Below, piece by piece: positions 1 through 10,558 of a stretch of 64,000 nt of DNA. Every line of letters begins with the position of its first letter. Within the stretch, counting starts at the first letter, position 1. The stretch spans positions 22,755,501 through 22,819,500 of the forward strand of contig NC_091677.1 in assembly GCF_042453785.1 (NCBI RefSeq), in the 5' to 3' direction. The notes beneath the pieces were generated by a model. It worked only from the letters and a program-made list of their open reading frames with translations. It was not told the DNA's origin and ran no database searches. A program made the translations under genes and the position numbers. This DNA comes from Malus domestica. Taxonomy: Eukaryota; Streptophyta; Magnoliopsida; Rosales; Rosaceae.

Positions 1-1137
1 TGCCCTTTTTGGGAAATGAACACATTAGTGCCATATCTTGCTTGCTTATTTGAGTTCAAGGATGCTGGTGAAAGTAGCTCTTCCCAGGGAAAAGTTGCGG
101 GCACATTTTAGAGGTTCAAACCGATGGCTTTTCGAGTTTTCGGTATTATAAAGTTGTGAAATTTGAGTATCATGGGTTTGGATTTATACTTGGTGATTGT
201 ATTTTAAGTAGGCTCTTCTCTCGGCATGAACTGGTATTCGGGACTTCTAACATAAAATTAGCTTCTTATTGCCTAAAACTGAAAAAAGACATATTTCCCA
301 ACTCAAATGTTGTTACTTCTTTGGAATTTTGGAAATTCCAAGTCACCGTCGTCATCTTCCAAGAAGAAGAAATTATGCAATGGCAAGATGAGGTTAAGGA
401 GGAAAAGCCTCTTGCTGATATAACCAATATCTACACTATCTACAACTACAACAATTCCATTCAATATCATTTCCCGATCAGCAGAACTGTTTCATTCCCT
501 TGCTCTGTCGTGTCTGCACAAATTCCAGGAAAAGAAAAGTAATTGGGGTTCGGGAGGAGGTTCAAGAGTCACCAGCCGCTCCAACTCCAAGTCTCTGAGG
601 ATGGGTTTGGCTGCCTATGACACTATGTGTAATCTAATGTACTAATGTGTTTGCTAGAATTAATTGTTTGCCTCTATATTCTGGTAGGCCTTTGAATTTT
701 GGGCTTGATTGATTTCTCATCAACTCATCATAATAATTAGTTCCCTTTCTACTTGAGTATAACTATAAACTTATAGGATGCTCTAGAACTTGAGGTACCG
801 TGAATTTAGTGGTGGAGGAGTTTAAACATAAAAACTCAAAATTTGGTACTAGTTGTTTTGTATGATTTGATAGTTGTGGTGCTTTGCGGAACCCGTGATA
901 ATGAACTGTATACACCATGTGAATAAGATCGTAGTATTGTATTTAATGCGCTTGTGCAGACAATTCTCCTGCTATGTTAGAATTGGCCTTTGGCCTGCAT
1001 GATGTCAGTGTTATTTGTATTAAAGAGATGAAAATCTTGGTCAGGGACTCAGGCCTAACCACGAAATAGATACCACCATTCTTGCAGTAATATATATGTA
1101 TCTCAGTTTTGTTTAAAAGTGTGAATATTTCTTGTAG
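1..1137. other. Upstream region / unresolved 5' exon and intron of COX19 gene
   Basis: No protein family was recognised here. The stretch lies directly upstream of the first clear COX19 coding exon, so it should hold that gene's promoter, 5' UTR, short first exon and first intron. The acceptor at 1136-1137 needs an upstream exon ending in phase 1. An ATG at 601 followed by G and a weak GT donor would fit, but this is only a candidate. Confidence 0.35.
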
Positions 1138-2168
1138 GTGGTGCCTTTGGTGGTAATAGGGGACTGAGCCCAGTTCCTCCGGAGAAAGGTGTCTTTCCTT
1201 TGGATCATATGCATTTGTGTGACCTGGTAATATCGCTTATTTGATTGATGAACATTCTTTTTCACATTTGTTTTCTTTGTAGAAGCAAGTTTGTCAAAAG
1301 TGGGTTTTATGTTGGAGTGGGTTCAGTATGGTTGTTAAATGTGAAAGTTTTGATGATATTTCTTTGTCTTGTTTGAAGTTCTTAGCTTCTTGGCTTTGTT
1401 TTAGGAGAAAAAGGAATACCTCAGCTGTCTCAAAACTTCGGGCCACCAATCAGAAAAATGTAGACTCTTCTCAAAAAAGTACCTGGAATGCCGCATGGAA
1501 AAGTGAGTTTTTTGGGTTTTGTGTAAAACAAATTGTAATGCTTTGATCTGGAATTCATTAAGTCTGCGACATTCTTCTGCATATTATTCAAAACCAAAAC
1601 AACATGACACTCAAAAGCTTGAAGTATAGGTTTTGAAGTTTCAGAGGTGTATGTTGGGCGAAAATAGCATAAAGTACTAACTTCCCTGCATAAAAGCTTT
1701 TCGTGTCTTTCCCTCACCTTCTGATGGTAGGTTTGTATCAAAAAGCACTTCTGGCATTAGGTTTGTGTCAAATTATGTTATAGGTTTGTTCGTGAATGTA
1801 AAAATGAAATCATTTATAGTTTGAGGAACCATAATTTGAATTTGGCAGATTTAGCTATCCTATTTCGTGGATGAAACATTTTGGCGTATCTAAATATGAT
1901 GAAGGTCTTGAACCAAAAACTGAGGAAAACAATTTAATGGTAAATATATTAGAAAATTGTCAATTCATAGCTATTTGAGCCCTCATTCCTTATATTGTCT
2001 CTTTCTTTTTCACATACAGATTTGTTATGAACTTTGGATTTCATAGACCGTTTATATGTATCTTGCAGGAACTTGATGGCAAAACAAGACATGTCGGAAC
2101 TTGGATTCGTTAGGGAAAGTAACTCGGATGCTTCTGGAGAGAAGGTTTCCGAGCGGATTGCTAATTAG
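1138..2168 (+). CDS. COX19: COX19-like twin CX9C copper chaperone (first exon unresolved)
   Basis: This is a COX19-family protein, a small mitochondrial intermembrane-space factor needed for copper delivery and assembly of cytochrome c oxidase. Three coding exons are visible: 1138-1226, 1405-1502 and 2069-2168, each with AG acceptors and GT donors and ending at TAG. The translation has the family N-terminal block (GGAFGGNRG, then PVPPEKGVFPLDH) and two CX9C motifs: C-(DLEKKEYLS)-C and C-(RLFSKKYLE)-C. These form the coiled coil-helix-coiled coil-helix fold. The C-terminus (NLMAKQDMSELGF followed by a short acidic tail) also fits. The initiating exon, expected to supply only M plus a few residues in phase 1, was not located with certainty. 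The downstream neighbour is a young retroelement, 600 bp past the stop. Confidence 0.88.
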
Positions 2169-2768
2169 ATCGGATGATAACTTAGAAGACGATAGTAGTT
2201 GGGAGAGTTTTACCGAACATTGAATCTTGATCATGGAAGAACTACTTGTAAAGGATCCAAAAACATTAGTGTTTTGGTTTTTTCAAAAGATGTTAATGGT
2301 TTATTTTCGTAGACTTGTAGAGAAGGCAATGATGCTAATTTTTGATAAGATGAATCAAATTTAAGTTTGACATTTTAAATGGCAAAGGACCCAAATAAGA
2401 CCCAAATAAGGTATGATAGGGAGCCTTGCGGTCGGGTTCCAGAAAAATGTCAAAGGCAAAAATTTCTGCAACGAGAATGTCATTTCAAGTCAATTAGGCA
2501 AGGTCTTATATTTTATTAAATACTTTTATGTATTAATTCAGTGTGTAATTAATTTAAAATATCATTAGCAGTAATTTTGGTGTTAATTGTTTTAACTTTT
2601 AACTATAGAATTTGTTTTTGAGTAGTGCTAGAGAGACTAAATTTGTAGATTAATTTTGTAAACGAAATGAAATGGAAGTTGATTATTGAATTATCGCTTA
2701 AGCGTTGATTAACATATGTATTTATTATTGGTAATACATTATTTAGTTTGCAAATTTAGTTACGTAGC
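2169..2768. other. 3' UTR and intergenic AT-rich DNA
   Basis: This stretch should contain the COX19 3' UTR and ordinary AT-rich spacer up to the target site (GTAGC, 2764-2768) of the gypsy element. I see no coding exon or RNA gene in it. Confidence 0.5.
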
Positions 2769-3676
2769 TGTTTGGGCCCAAAATAGCAGTTTGGGCCGAG
2801 CGAGGAATCATTCTCGGCCCGGGAAGCCGTACGGCGAAAGGGTCATGGAGCGTTCAGCTCATGGGCTTCCAAGCCTAGGTCGGTTAAATCAGAATGCAAG
2901 TCGAGTCCTAATACAATAGGGACTCTCGACGAGATCAGTAAACTAGAAAGCGAATCCGGCTCAGTTAAGGACTAGATTCGTAGTCCTAGCAGAGATATGA
3001 CTGATCGAGGTAATGTTAATCCGGAGAAGGAAACCTAGTTCGAATAGGATTGGAATTCGGGCTCGGTGTTCTGCTACTATAAATACAAGACATTCAGCAA
3101 CGGAAAAGACCCCACAAAATCAATACAAAATTGCCCTGCGCAAACTCTCACAACTTGTGATTTTTCTTTTTCCTTTTTTGCTGACACATCTTCCGTTGGC
3201 ATCAACAGCACTGTGGAAGCAATCGGTGATATCTTAAGTCGGCATAGATAGCTCTGTCACCGTAGAGTCAGTCGGTCTCGCAGTACCTTCCGTTGGCATC
3301 AACAGCACTGCGGCGAGAATGATTGATTACCTATCCAAGTCTCGGTCGAGGTCATCTCATCAGCCTTCTCGGCGAAGTGAGGCGTTACAGTTATTACATT
3401 CGGCACATTGAAAGCCGAATTTGATATTGAACTTCGTAAGAATAGTAACCTTGTCTTCAGGTTCGAGAGCCCAAGAGGCCGAGACGTGTTACTTTCTTGG
3501 CCGCAATCGCAAGACGCAGAAGTCAGTAGCGCGACCCAACGCAACATCAATAAATTTACTCCTCGGCCGAGCTCGGCCGACGAGTTGGCACGCCCCGCAT
3601 TCACCGAATGACGTAGTTAGCTTATAGATTACTCGGCCTGCGCGCCACGTAGGCTTTGTAGTTTCTAGGGTCAACA
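2769..3676 (+). repeat. 5' LTR of the Tat gypsy element
   Basis: The 908-bp LTR runs from TGTTTGGG to GGGTCAACA. Its partner is at 14505-15440. A TATAAATA box lies at 3078-3085. The LTR is rich in CGGCC/GGCCG words near its start and end, and it lacks a 28-bp block found in the 3' LTR. Confidence 0.95.
3078..3085 (+). promoter_or_regulatory. TATA box in 5' LTR
   Basis: TATAAATA lies in the middle of the LTR, where the U3/R boundary is expected. The same octamer is at 14814-14821 in the 3' LTR and would there drive readout toward the LETM1-like gene. The role is inferred from position. Confidence 0.7.
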
Positions 3677-3679
3677 TTT

Positions 3680-3697
3680 TGGCACGCCCAGTGGGAC
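3680..3697 (+). other. Primer binding site of the Tat element
   Basis: The sequence TGGCACGCCCAGTGGGAC starts three bases after the 5' LTR end. It begins with TGG, as a site complementary to a tRNA 3' CCA end must. I could not assign the tRNA with confidence. Confidence 0.65.
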
Positions 3698-3719
3698 CCA
3701 GTGCTAAACTACGAAGTTC

Positions 3720-4982
3720 ATGCCAATTGAAACACGATCGGTAAAAAAGAAAACAACTATGGGAAAGTCGACAACCGATTTGCCGAATCAAAGCCTGGGA
3801 CAAAGTGTGCCGCAGGCGCAAAATCCCCTTAGCGCTGTGACACCTGAGTCCACGAGCGCGACTCGCCGAGAGAGAGAAGTTAATCTCGGCGGTCAACTCC
3901 GTGGTTTAGAAATCCCTAACAGAAACACATGCGTTCTCAATGAAGGGATAGTAGAGGAGTGTGACGAGGATGGTGGTGAAGGATCTGACCCACCAACAAG
4001 GTCGTTTCTTCGAAAGCGACTGGACGAGCAGTCTCGGTCAGTCGAACAGACGTTTAGTCGAGGCATTGACAAGCTGCATGACGCGATACTCAGTTCCAAT
4101 GATCGACAAACCAGGCTGCTCGAAATGCTGGTTAGTCAAGTTGGTGGCAGCAGGCCTTTCGATCTTCGCCAACCTTGTTTACCAGGAAACAACCCGGTAC
4201 CGATTGTACCGGCCGAGCCTATTCCTGCCCCGCTCAAACCAATTAACTTGGAGAAAGGAGGAGGGTCGAATAGTAGGTCAGACGGGACCGACCAGAGGGT
4301 CGAAGCAACACCTGTTGATGTGACCGAAGTTCAGCGGATGATCGACTCGGCCATGAAGAAAGGGCCGAAGTTTCCCAAGTTTATTCATCCGTACCCAGCT
4401 TACGTGGAGACGTTTGGATACCCGAAAGGGTTCAAGATCCCAGATTTTAGTCTTTTTGCCGGTGAATCGTCCCTGTCTTCGTTGGAGCACGTGGCTCGTT
4501 TCACCGCGCAATGCGGAGATGTTAATAGTGATTTCCACAAGTTACGGCTGTTCAATTTTTCATTGACCGGCTCGGCATTTGCCTGGTACATCAATCTCTC
4601 GCCTAATTCCGTCCAAAACTGGGAGGAGTTGGTCGAGAAGTTCCACGAGCAGTTTTATCGGCCGGGGATGGAGATGTCAGTCTCTTCATTAGCACGGATG
4701 GCTCAAGCATCTGATGAGTCACCAATGGATTATCTTACCAGGTTCAAATCGGCTAGGAATTGGTGCCGAGTGCCTTTACCCGAAGTCGAATTTGTCAGGC
4801 TTGCTTTGAACGGCCTTGACGTCGAATACAAAAAGAAATTCTTGGGGGCAAATTTCCGGGATATGTACGAATTAGCCCAACATGTCGAGCAGTATGATTA
4901 TTTGCTCCGCGAGCGAAGGTCGACAGTGAACCAGAGGAGAAGTCCTTTTCGCAACCTGTGGCCGCAACTCGGCAAAAGGTAG
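3720..4982 (+). CDS. gag: Gag polyprotein, N-terminal part (Tat gypsy)
   Basis: This 420-codon frame starts 43 bp after the 5' LTR. It holds a retrotransposon gag (capsid) domain in its C-terminal third, with the typical WYINLSP...W..L..KF...FY pattern around residues 287-320, followed by MDYL..FK and V..AL.GL. The first 180 residues are polar and low in recognisable domains. The frame ends at TAG in a 25-bp overlap with the next frame, which continues gag and enters protease. A shift of minus one would join the two. I see no standard slippery heptamer, so an indel mutation is as likely as programmed frameshifting. Confidence 0.85.
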   Translation: MPIETRSVKKKTTMGKSTTDLPNQSLGQSVPQAQNPLSAVTPESTSATRREREVNLGGQLRGLEIPNRNTCVLNEGIVEECDEDGGEGSDPPTRSFLRKRLDEQSRSVEQTFSRGIDKLHDAILSSNDRQTRLLEMLVSQVGGSRPFDLRQPCLPGNNPVPIVPAEPIPAPLKPINLEKGGGSNSRSDGTDQRVEATPVDVTEVQRMIDSAMKKGPKFPKFIHPYPAYVETFGYPKGFKIPDFSLFAGESSLSSLEHVARFTAQCGDVNSDFHKLRLFNFSLTGSAFAWYINLSPNSVQNWEELVEKFHEQFYRPGMEMSVSSLARMAQASDESPMDYLTRFKSARNWCRVPLPEVEFVRLALNGLDVEYKKKFLGANFRDMYELAQHVEQYDYLLRERRSTVNQRRSPFRNLWPQLGKR

Positions 4983-6967
4983 CCAATGAAGGCCAACATC
5001 ACGGGGTTTTTGGGAGGCTCAGTCCTAAAGTACGGATGGAAGAGACACCCCCGGTCAGGCGGCGCCTCGATTTTGATGCTTCATTTTATGACGATGATTA
5101 CTATAAGCGTAATTCTAGCAGTTCAGGATCATCGCGGAGTCAAAAGACCTTCAAGCCTCCCGAGCCTAGAGATCAACGTTGGTATACATACCATTCTTCG
5201 AAGGGCGTTTACACCGCGTTGTCCAAATCTCAGAAACGCCGGCATCAACGGATAGATTGCATGGCTCGCCGACGAGCAGCCCAAGAAACTTCGGCCCCTA
5301 AGTGGCGGCCGAAGGATACAGTTGCCACTGATGAGGAGCGACCACCTCCAGCGATTATGACAGAGTTGGCTCAGGGGAAACGGCTGGTCGATCAAGATGT
5401 CGAGACCATGTTTGAAGAAGCTGATAAACGGATCAAACTTCTCATTCGACCAGGGGAAATGAAGGCACGTCTTGAACATTTCAGGCAAGAGGCCGAAAGC
5501 AAACTATCCCCGCCAGTTATACAAGAGCCTTTGGTCAAAATTCGACGGAATTTGCATCCCCCGTTCCTTGGGGAGTCTTTGGAGTATATGCGAGAATTTC
5601 ATAAGAATTATTCGGCCAACGATCTGTATGGTCTGCCGAAGGCATGCCAGGACACCATCGATCTGATCCTGACTTGTCCGGATGCCGAGCGGATCATCCA
5701 GAAGACCTCAGATCCAGGATTGAAAGTAAGGTTCCAGCACATACGAGAAGCTCGTGTCTTTGGATTTGAAGTCGACCCGTACACCGATATCAATGCAGCC
5801 GACCTTCCTTTCTCGCTGGAGGACCTTCAGTATTTACGATATCACTTTGAAGTATTTTCGGCGGTTTCTCTTTTCGGCCTTACGACCGATGAAATCGCAT
5901 GTATTGCCCGTCTGGATGCTTATCTCGACACTAGGGATGCTCGGCTACACTACCAGAAGCAGGTTCAGGTCCTGACCCCAAGTTCATTGTCAATCTCAAC
6001 CTTACCTGAGGCGGTCACGCAGAACCAACAAGTCGTCGAAGCAGCTCCGCCGAGTGACGTCATTGAAGAAGGGACAGAAAAGTCTTGTTGTCCGACTCTG
6101 ACGATAACTGAGTCCGTAGTCGCCGACCAACCGAACGAGGAGGATCTTGACCAGATGGGCCCTTCAGTCCTGGATAATATGGAAATCAGTATGGTCCATG
6201 TGTTACCTGCCGATTTTCAATCAAGCACGGCTCAACCAAATTTCCTTGATGGAGATGTGGTTGCCGAGGAACCCGGCCATGTTGATTTTGTATCGATTGC
6301 TGAAGGCGAGTCAACAGCAAAAGATGATAGTCTAAAGGCCGCTTTGGCCGAATTGTTCCCTCGCTCATCGTCGGCCAAGCTTCACCATTTAAAGCCACTG
6401 TATGTGACGGCCCACATCGAGGGATATCCAGTTTCTAAAGTTTTTGTCGACTGTGGAGCTACCGTTAATATCATGCCTCTGAACATCATGAAGGCCTTGC
6501 TCCGTTCAAATGACGAGCTTATTCCGTCAGGAATCACAATGAGTAGTTTTGTCGGTGACAAATCCCATACCAAAGGTGTACTACCGTTAACTGTAAATAT
6601 CGCCGGTCGCACCCATATGACCGCCTTTTTCGTGGTTGATTCCAAAACCGAGTATAATGCATTGCTCGGCCGAGATTGAATTCATCAAACCAGTTGTATT
6701 CCTTCATCATTGTACCAAGTGCTTTTCTTTTGGGACGGCAAATCGGTCACTGTTCATCCGGCCGATAGCCAGCCATTCGAAGCTAACATGATCCAAGCGC
6801 GGTATTATGACGATCACATCGGCTACATTACTTTGCAAGGCTTCAATGAAGAGGGACGGCCGACTCGAATTTCCGTTCAGAAAGCTATCGAGGTTGGCGC
6901 CGAGACTGTCCAGCAGGATTCGGCGAGACTCGGATTAGCTAACTTTCTCCCCGAATCCGATGTTTGA
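4958..6967 (+). pseudogene. Gag C-terminus and aspartic protease, interrupted
   Basis: This frame continues gag and contains a retropepsin-like domain: V..HIEGYPVSKVFVDCGA (catalytic D-C-G-A in place of the more usual DTG/DSG), then a hydrophobic flap region and LLGRD near 6660-6678. A TGA directly follows LLGRD, where related elements usually have tryptophan, consistent with a G-to-A change. The same frame is open again from 6680 to 6967 (QVLFFWDGK region) and then stops at TGA at 6965-6967, where RT continues in another frame. The product is therefore cut by one nonsense codon and one frame change. Confidence 0.8.
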
Positions 6968-9224
6968 CACCGATCGGGAAGCACGCAGGGCCGCGGTTTC
7001 ATCTACTATGGAACGACTGCTGGCCCATTGGTATACGATATCTAAACAACCAAATTCAGGCATCAACCTCGTCGAGTTCCTTGCTGAGGGAGATAATGGG
7101 CTTGTATTATCCTTTGATAAAATTCGAGCCGCCCCGGCCGAACTCGAAGATCATCGGCCCCTTGTTAAGGACCCTTTGGAAGAGATTAATGTTGGGACGG
7201 CCGATGACCCGCGGCTTTTGTTTATTAGTGCGTTACTTCCCCAACGAATGAAAGACGGGTTTCGTACCTTGCTTACGGAATTCAAAGATTGTTTTGCTTG
7301 GAGTTATCATGAAATGCCCGGCTTAGATCATACTCTGGTCGAGCATGAATTACGTATTAAGCCCGAATTTAAACCTTTCCGTCAGCCACCTCGTCGATTC
7401 TCGACCGAAGTACAACTCAGTGTCAAGGACGAACTAGTTCGGCTTTTGAAAGCCGAATTCATTCGGACAGCTCGATATGTCGAATGGTTAGCAAATATCG
7501 TTCCTGTATTAAAGAAAAATGGGGCACTGCGCATCTGTACCGATTTTCGCAATCTGAATCTGGCAACTCTCAAAGATGAGTATACAATGCCGATTTCAGA
7601 TCTGTTAATCGATGCCGCGGTAAATCACGCGATGTTATCCTTTATGGATGGACATGCCGGGTACAACCAAATATTTATTGCTGAAGCCGATGTGCACAAA
7701 ACTGCTTTCCGTTGCCCGGGGGCACTCGGCACTTATGAATGGGTTGTCATGCCATTCGGCCTCAAGAATGCCGGCGCCACGTACCAACGGGCGATGAACA
7801 CCATCTTCCATGATTTAATTGGTACCATCGTCGAAGTTTACATCGACGATGTTGTCGTCAAATCTAAACGCCGACGGACACATCTGGACGATCTCCGACA
7901 GGCTTTCCTTCGCATGCGTCAGCACAACCTCAAGATGAACCCTGCCAAGTATGCCTTTGGTGTCTCGGCCGGGAATTTTCTTGGTTTTCTCGTACATCAT
8001 CGGGGGATTGAAGTCGATGAGAATAAGGCACGTGCAATCGTCAGTGCTCCACCACCGACTACGAAGAAACAACTGCAGTCCTTACTCGGCAAGATAAATT
8101 TTCTCCGCCGATTTATAGCTAACTCGGCAGGAAAAATGAAAGCGTTTTCCACGCTTTTGAAACTTAAGGACTCAGATACATTTGCGTGGACGACCGAGCA
8201 TCAGGCGGCATTTACACAAATCAAAATCTCCCTTACAACGCCGCCTGTTCTTGTTCCACCTCGGCGCGGTAAACCCCTCAAACTATATATTTCGGCGGCT
8301 GAAGAGTCCATCGGCTGCCTTCTTGCCCAAGACAATGATGCCGGGCGAGAGCAGGCTATTTTTTACCTCAGTCGAAATCTTAATCCACCGGAGATCAATT
8401 ATTCCGCCGTGGAGAAACTCTGTCTTGCCGTGTTCTTCGCCGCCTCCAAACTCCGGCATTACATGCTTCCGTCGGTCACACAAGTCATTGCCCAGACCGA
8501 CGTCATCCGGTACATGCTTACCCGGCTGATCGTAAAAGGGAGAATTGGGAAGTGGACGATGGCGTTGTCCGAGTTTAGCCTACAATACGTGCCTCAGAAA
8601 GCTGTCAAAGGCCAAGCATTGGCCGATTTCCTGGCTCACCATCCTTCCCCCTATGGTTTTGGGGACACCGATGTCGAAATCGGCATGGTTGAAGCACGTG
8701 ACAACTATTGGACGATGTATTTTGACGGGTCCAGTACTTCATCCTCGGCCGGCGTTGGAGTTGTCATTCAATCTCCTAATCATGATCGTTGGTATTTTTC
8801 GCTTAAGTTGGATTTTGACTGCACCAATAATCAGGCCGAATATGAAGCCTTAATCATCGGCCTTGGCCTCCTTCATGACTTGCAGGCCACCCGTGCCCTC
8901 GTCCTCGGTGACTCTGAACTTGTGATCAACCAACTTAATGGATCTTTTCGATGCATGAGTTGTACCCTGGCACCCTACCACATGGTTGTCAGCTATTTGG
9001 CCGAGTCCTTTGCCGGTATTACGTTCGAGCATGTTTCCCGCACAACTCCTGGGGGGAAAGCTAGGCCGAGAAATACCGGTGCTACGATAATTATACCCGG
9101 CCTTGGTCAACCAGCAAATCCTCCGGCGCAACGATGTAATACGCACTCGAGTCATGTCTTTACCTTCGTTGTTAGACCAACAAGATACTATAGAGGTCTG
9201 CACCGTCGAGGCAACATCAGATGA
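6960..9224 (+). CDS. pol: Reverse transcriptase and RNase H (Tat gypsy pol)
   Basis: This 754-codon open frame carries a full Ty3/gypsy reverse transcriptase. It includes the FRQPPRR entry motif, the R.C.DFR.LN block, the FMDGHAGYNQI block, the MPFGLKNAGATYQR block and the catalytic YIDD at about 7840-7860. It goes on through the connection region (FLGFLVHHRGIEV) to RNase H (YFDGSS, NNQAEYEAL, GDSELV). The last 45 or so codons do not fit the family and lie past a probable frameshift near 9040-9100, after which integrase is read in a different frame. The start is not an independent initiator; this frame belongs to the polyprotein. Confidence 0.88.
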   Translation: MFDTDREARRAAVSSTMERLLAHWYTISKQPNSGINLVEFLAEGDNGLVLSFDKIRAAPAELEDHRPLVKDPLEEINVGTADDPRLLFISALLPQRMKDGFRTLLTEFKDCFAWSYHEMPGLDHTLVEHELRIKPEFKPFRQPPRRFSTEVQLSVKDELVRLLKAEFIRTARYVEWLANIVPVLKKNGALRICTDFRNLNLATLKDEYTMPISDLLIDAAVNHAMLSFMDGHAGYNQIFIAEADVHKTAFRCPGALGTYEWVVMPFGLKNAGATYQRAMNTIFHDLIGTIVEVYIDDVVVKSKRRRTHLDDLRQAFLRMRQHNLKMNPAKYAFGVSAGNFLGFLVHHRGIEVDENKARAIVSAPPPTTKKQLQSLLGKINFLRRFIANSAGKMKAFSTLLKLKDSDTFAWTTEHQAAFTQIKISLTTPPVLVPPRRGKPLKLYISAAEESIGCLLAQDNDAGREQAIFYLSRNLNPPEINYSAVEKLCLAVFFAASKLRHYMLPSVTQVIAQTDVIRYMLTRLIVKGRIGKWTMALSEFSLQYVPQKAVKGQALADFLAHHPSPYGFGDTDVEIGMVEARDNYWTMYFDGSSTSSSAGVGVVIQSPNHDRWYFSLKLDFDCTNNQAEYEALIIGLGLLHDLQATRALVLGDSELVINQLNGSFRCMSCTLAPYHMVVSYLAESFAGITFEHVSRTTPGGKARPRNTGATIIIPGLGQPANPPAQRCNTHSSHVFTFVVRPTRYYRGLHRRGNIR

Positions 9225-10488
9225 TTGGAGAAAACCCATTATGCAGTACCTTGATAATCCCAATGGAAAACATAGTCGCAAGACACGAGTTCACGCCACG
9301 AACTATGTCACGTACCAGAACGAGTTATATCGAAAAGGGGATGATGGATTACTACTGCTATGCCTCGGCCCCCAAGAGGGTGCTCGGGCGATCTCGGAAG
9401 TTCATGAAGGGGTTTGCGGAGCTCATCAATCCGGACGGAAAATGCGATGGTTACTTCGACGGCACGGCTATTTTTGGCCAAGGATACTAAAGGATTGTAT
9501 CGAGTTTGCACGAGGATGCGTACAGTGCCAAATCCACGGGCCAATACAAAGGGTCCCGGCTGAATCATTACATTCGGTCATTAAACCATGGCCGTTTAGA
9601 GGATGGGCCATGGACGTAATCGGCAAAATCACGCCGACTTCTGGAGCTGCTAAGCATGCATGGATAATAGTCGCAACTGATTACTTTACTAAGTGGGTCG
9701 AAGCAAAATCATACGCCGAGTTAACATCTAAAGAGGTTTGCGACTTCGTGGAGGAACACATTGTGACCCGGTTCGGTGTACCGGAAACGATCATAACCGA
9801 CAATGGAACAATTTTCACAGCCGAAAGGTTTAAAGAATACACGGCAAATTTGAAAATTCAGTTGGAACAGTCCACACCGTATTATCCACAGGCGAATGGA
9901 CAGGCCGAGGCAAGTAATAAAGTGTTGATCGGCATCCTCGAAAAAATAATAAAAGAAAGGCCTGGCATGTGGCATTTGAAGTTGAACGAGGCATTATGGG
10001 CATACCGAACGTCGCCCCGGTCGGCGACCGCGACAATCCCATACGCATTAACCTACGGACACGATGCAATGCTACCAGTCGAGTTGAGCATAAATTCGTT
10101 GCGATTAATTGAACAAAGTAGTTTGTTTAGCGCCGAATATAGTCAGTCCATGAGACAGGAATTAGAAGATTCGGAAGAAGCGCGACTTGACGCTTATAAC
10201 TTACTAGTGGCGAAAAAACAGATTGCCGAGCGAGCCTATAATCAAAAGGTGCGACAGAAAACATTCGGCGAAGGTGAGTTAGTGTGGCAAACGGTGTTGC
10301 CCGTAGGAATAAAAGATCCTAGGTTCGGCAAGTGGTCGCCGAATTGGGAAGGGCTGTTTATTGTGCATAAAGTATACGGAAAATGGGCGTATCATCTTAA
10401 AGACCGAACCGGTGCGGTCCACAGATTACCGATTAATGGGAAGTTTTTGAAGAAATATTATCCGGTCACATGGGAAATGCGGGAATAG
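9103..10488 (+). CDS. Integrase (Tat gypsy pol, C-terminal part)
   Basis: This is a retroviral-type integrase with an N-terminal zinc finger of the H-H-C-C kind (E.HEGVCGAHQSG, then C..C in CVQCQ). A DDE core follows: GWAMDVIGKI, the D in TDNGT, and E in QANGQAEASNK. A C-terminal beta region reads through LVWQ and WEGLF. The frame opens with TTG and has no proper start because it is the downstream part of pol after a frame change. It ends at TAG about 70 bp before the end of the convergent antisense gene. Confidence 0.88.
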   Translation: MVNQQILRRNDVIRTRVMSLPSLLDQQDTIEVCTVEATSDDWRKPIMQYLDNPNGKHSRKTRVHATNYVTYQNELYRKGDDGLLLLCLGPQEGARAISEVHEGVCGAHQSGRKMRWLLRRHGYFWPRILKDCIEFARGCVQCQIHGPIQRVPAESLHSVIKPWPFRGWAMDVIGKITPTSGAAKHAWIIVATDYFTKWVEAKSYAELTSKEVCDFVEEHIVTRFGVPETIITDNGTIFTAERFKEYTANLKIQLEQSTPYYPQANGQAEASNKVLIGILEKIIKERPGMWHLKLNEALWAYRTSPRSATATIPYALTYGHDAMLPVELSINSLRLIEQSSLFSAEYSQSMRQELEDSEEARLDAYNLLVAKKQIAERAYNQKVRQKTFGEGELVWQTVLPVGIKDPRFGKWSPNWEGLFIVHKVYGKWAYHLKDRTGAVHRLPINGKFLKKYYPVTWEMRE

Positions 10489-10558
10489 TAAACCAGTCCA
10501 TTAAAATTGATAAGTATTTACAAAATGAGTAGGTCGGTTGGTTTACATTCAGATACAT

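Noticed and set aside
3013..3627. Several ORFs within the 5' LTR, repeated in the 3' LTR
   Set aside because: They are chance frames in LTR sequence and appear twice only because the LTRs are duplicates.
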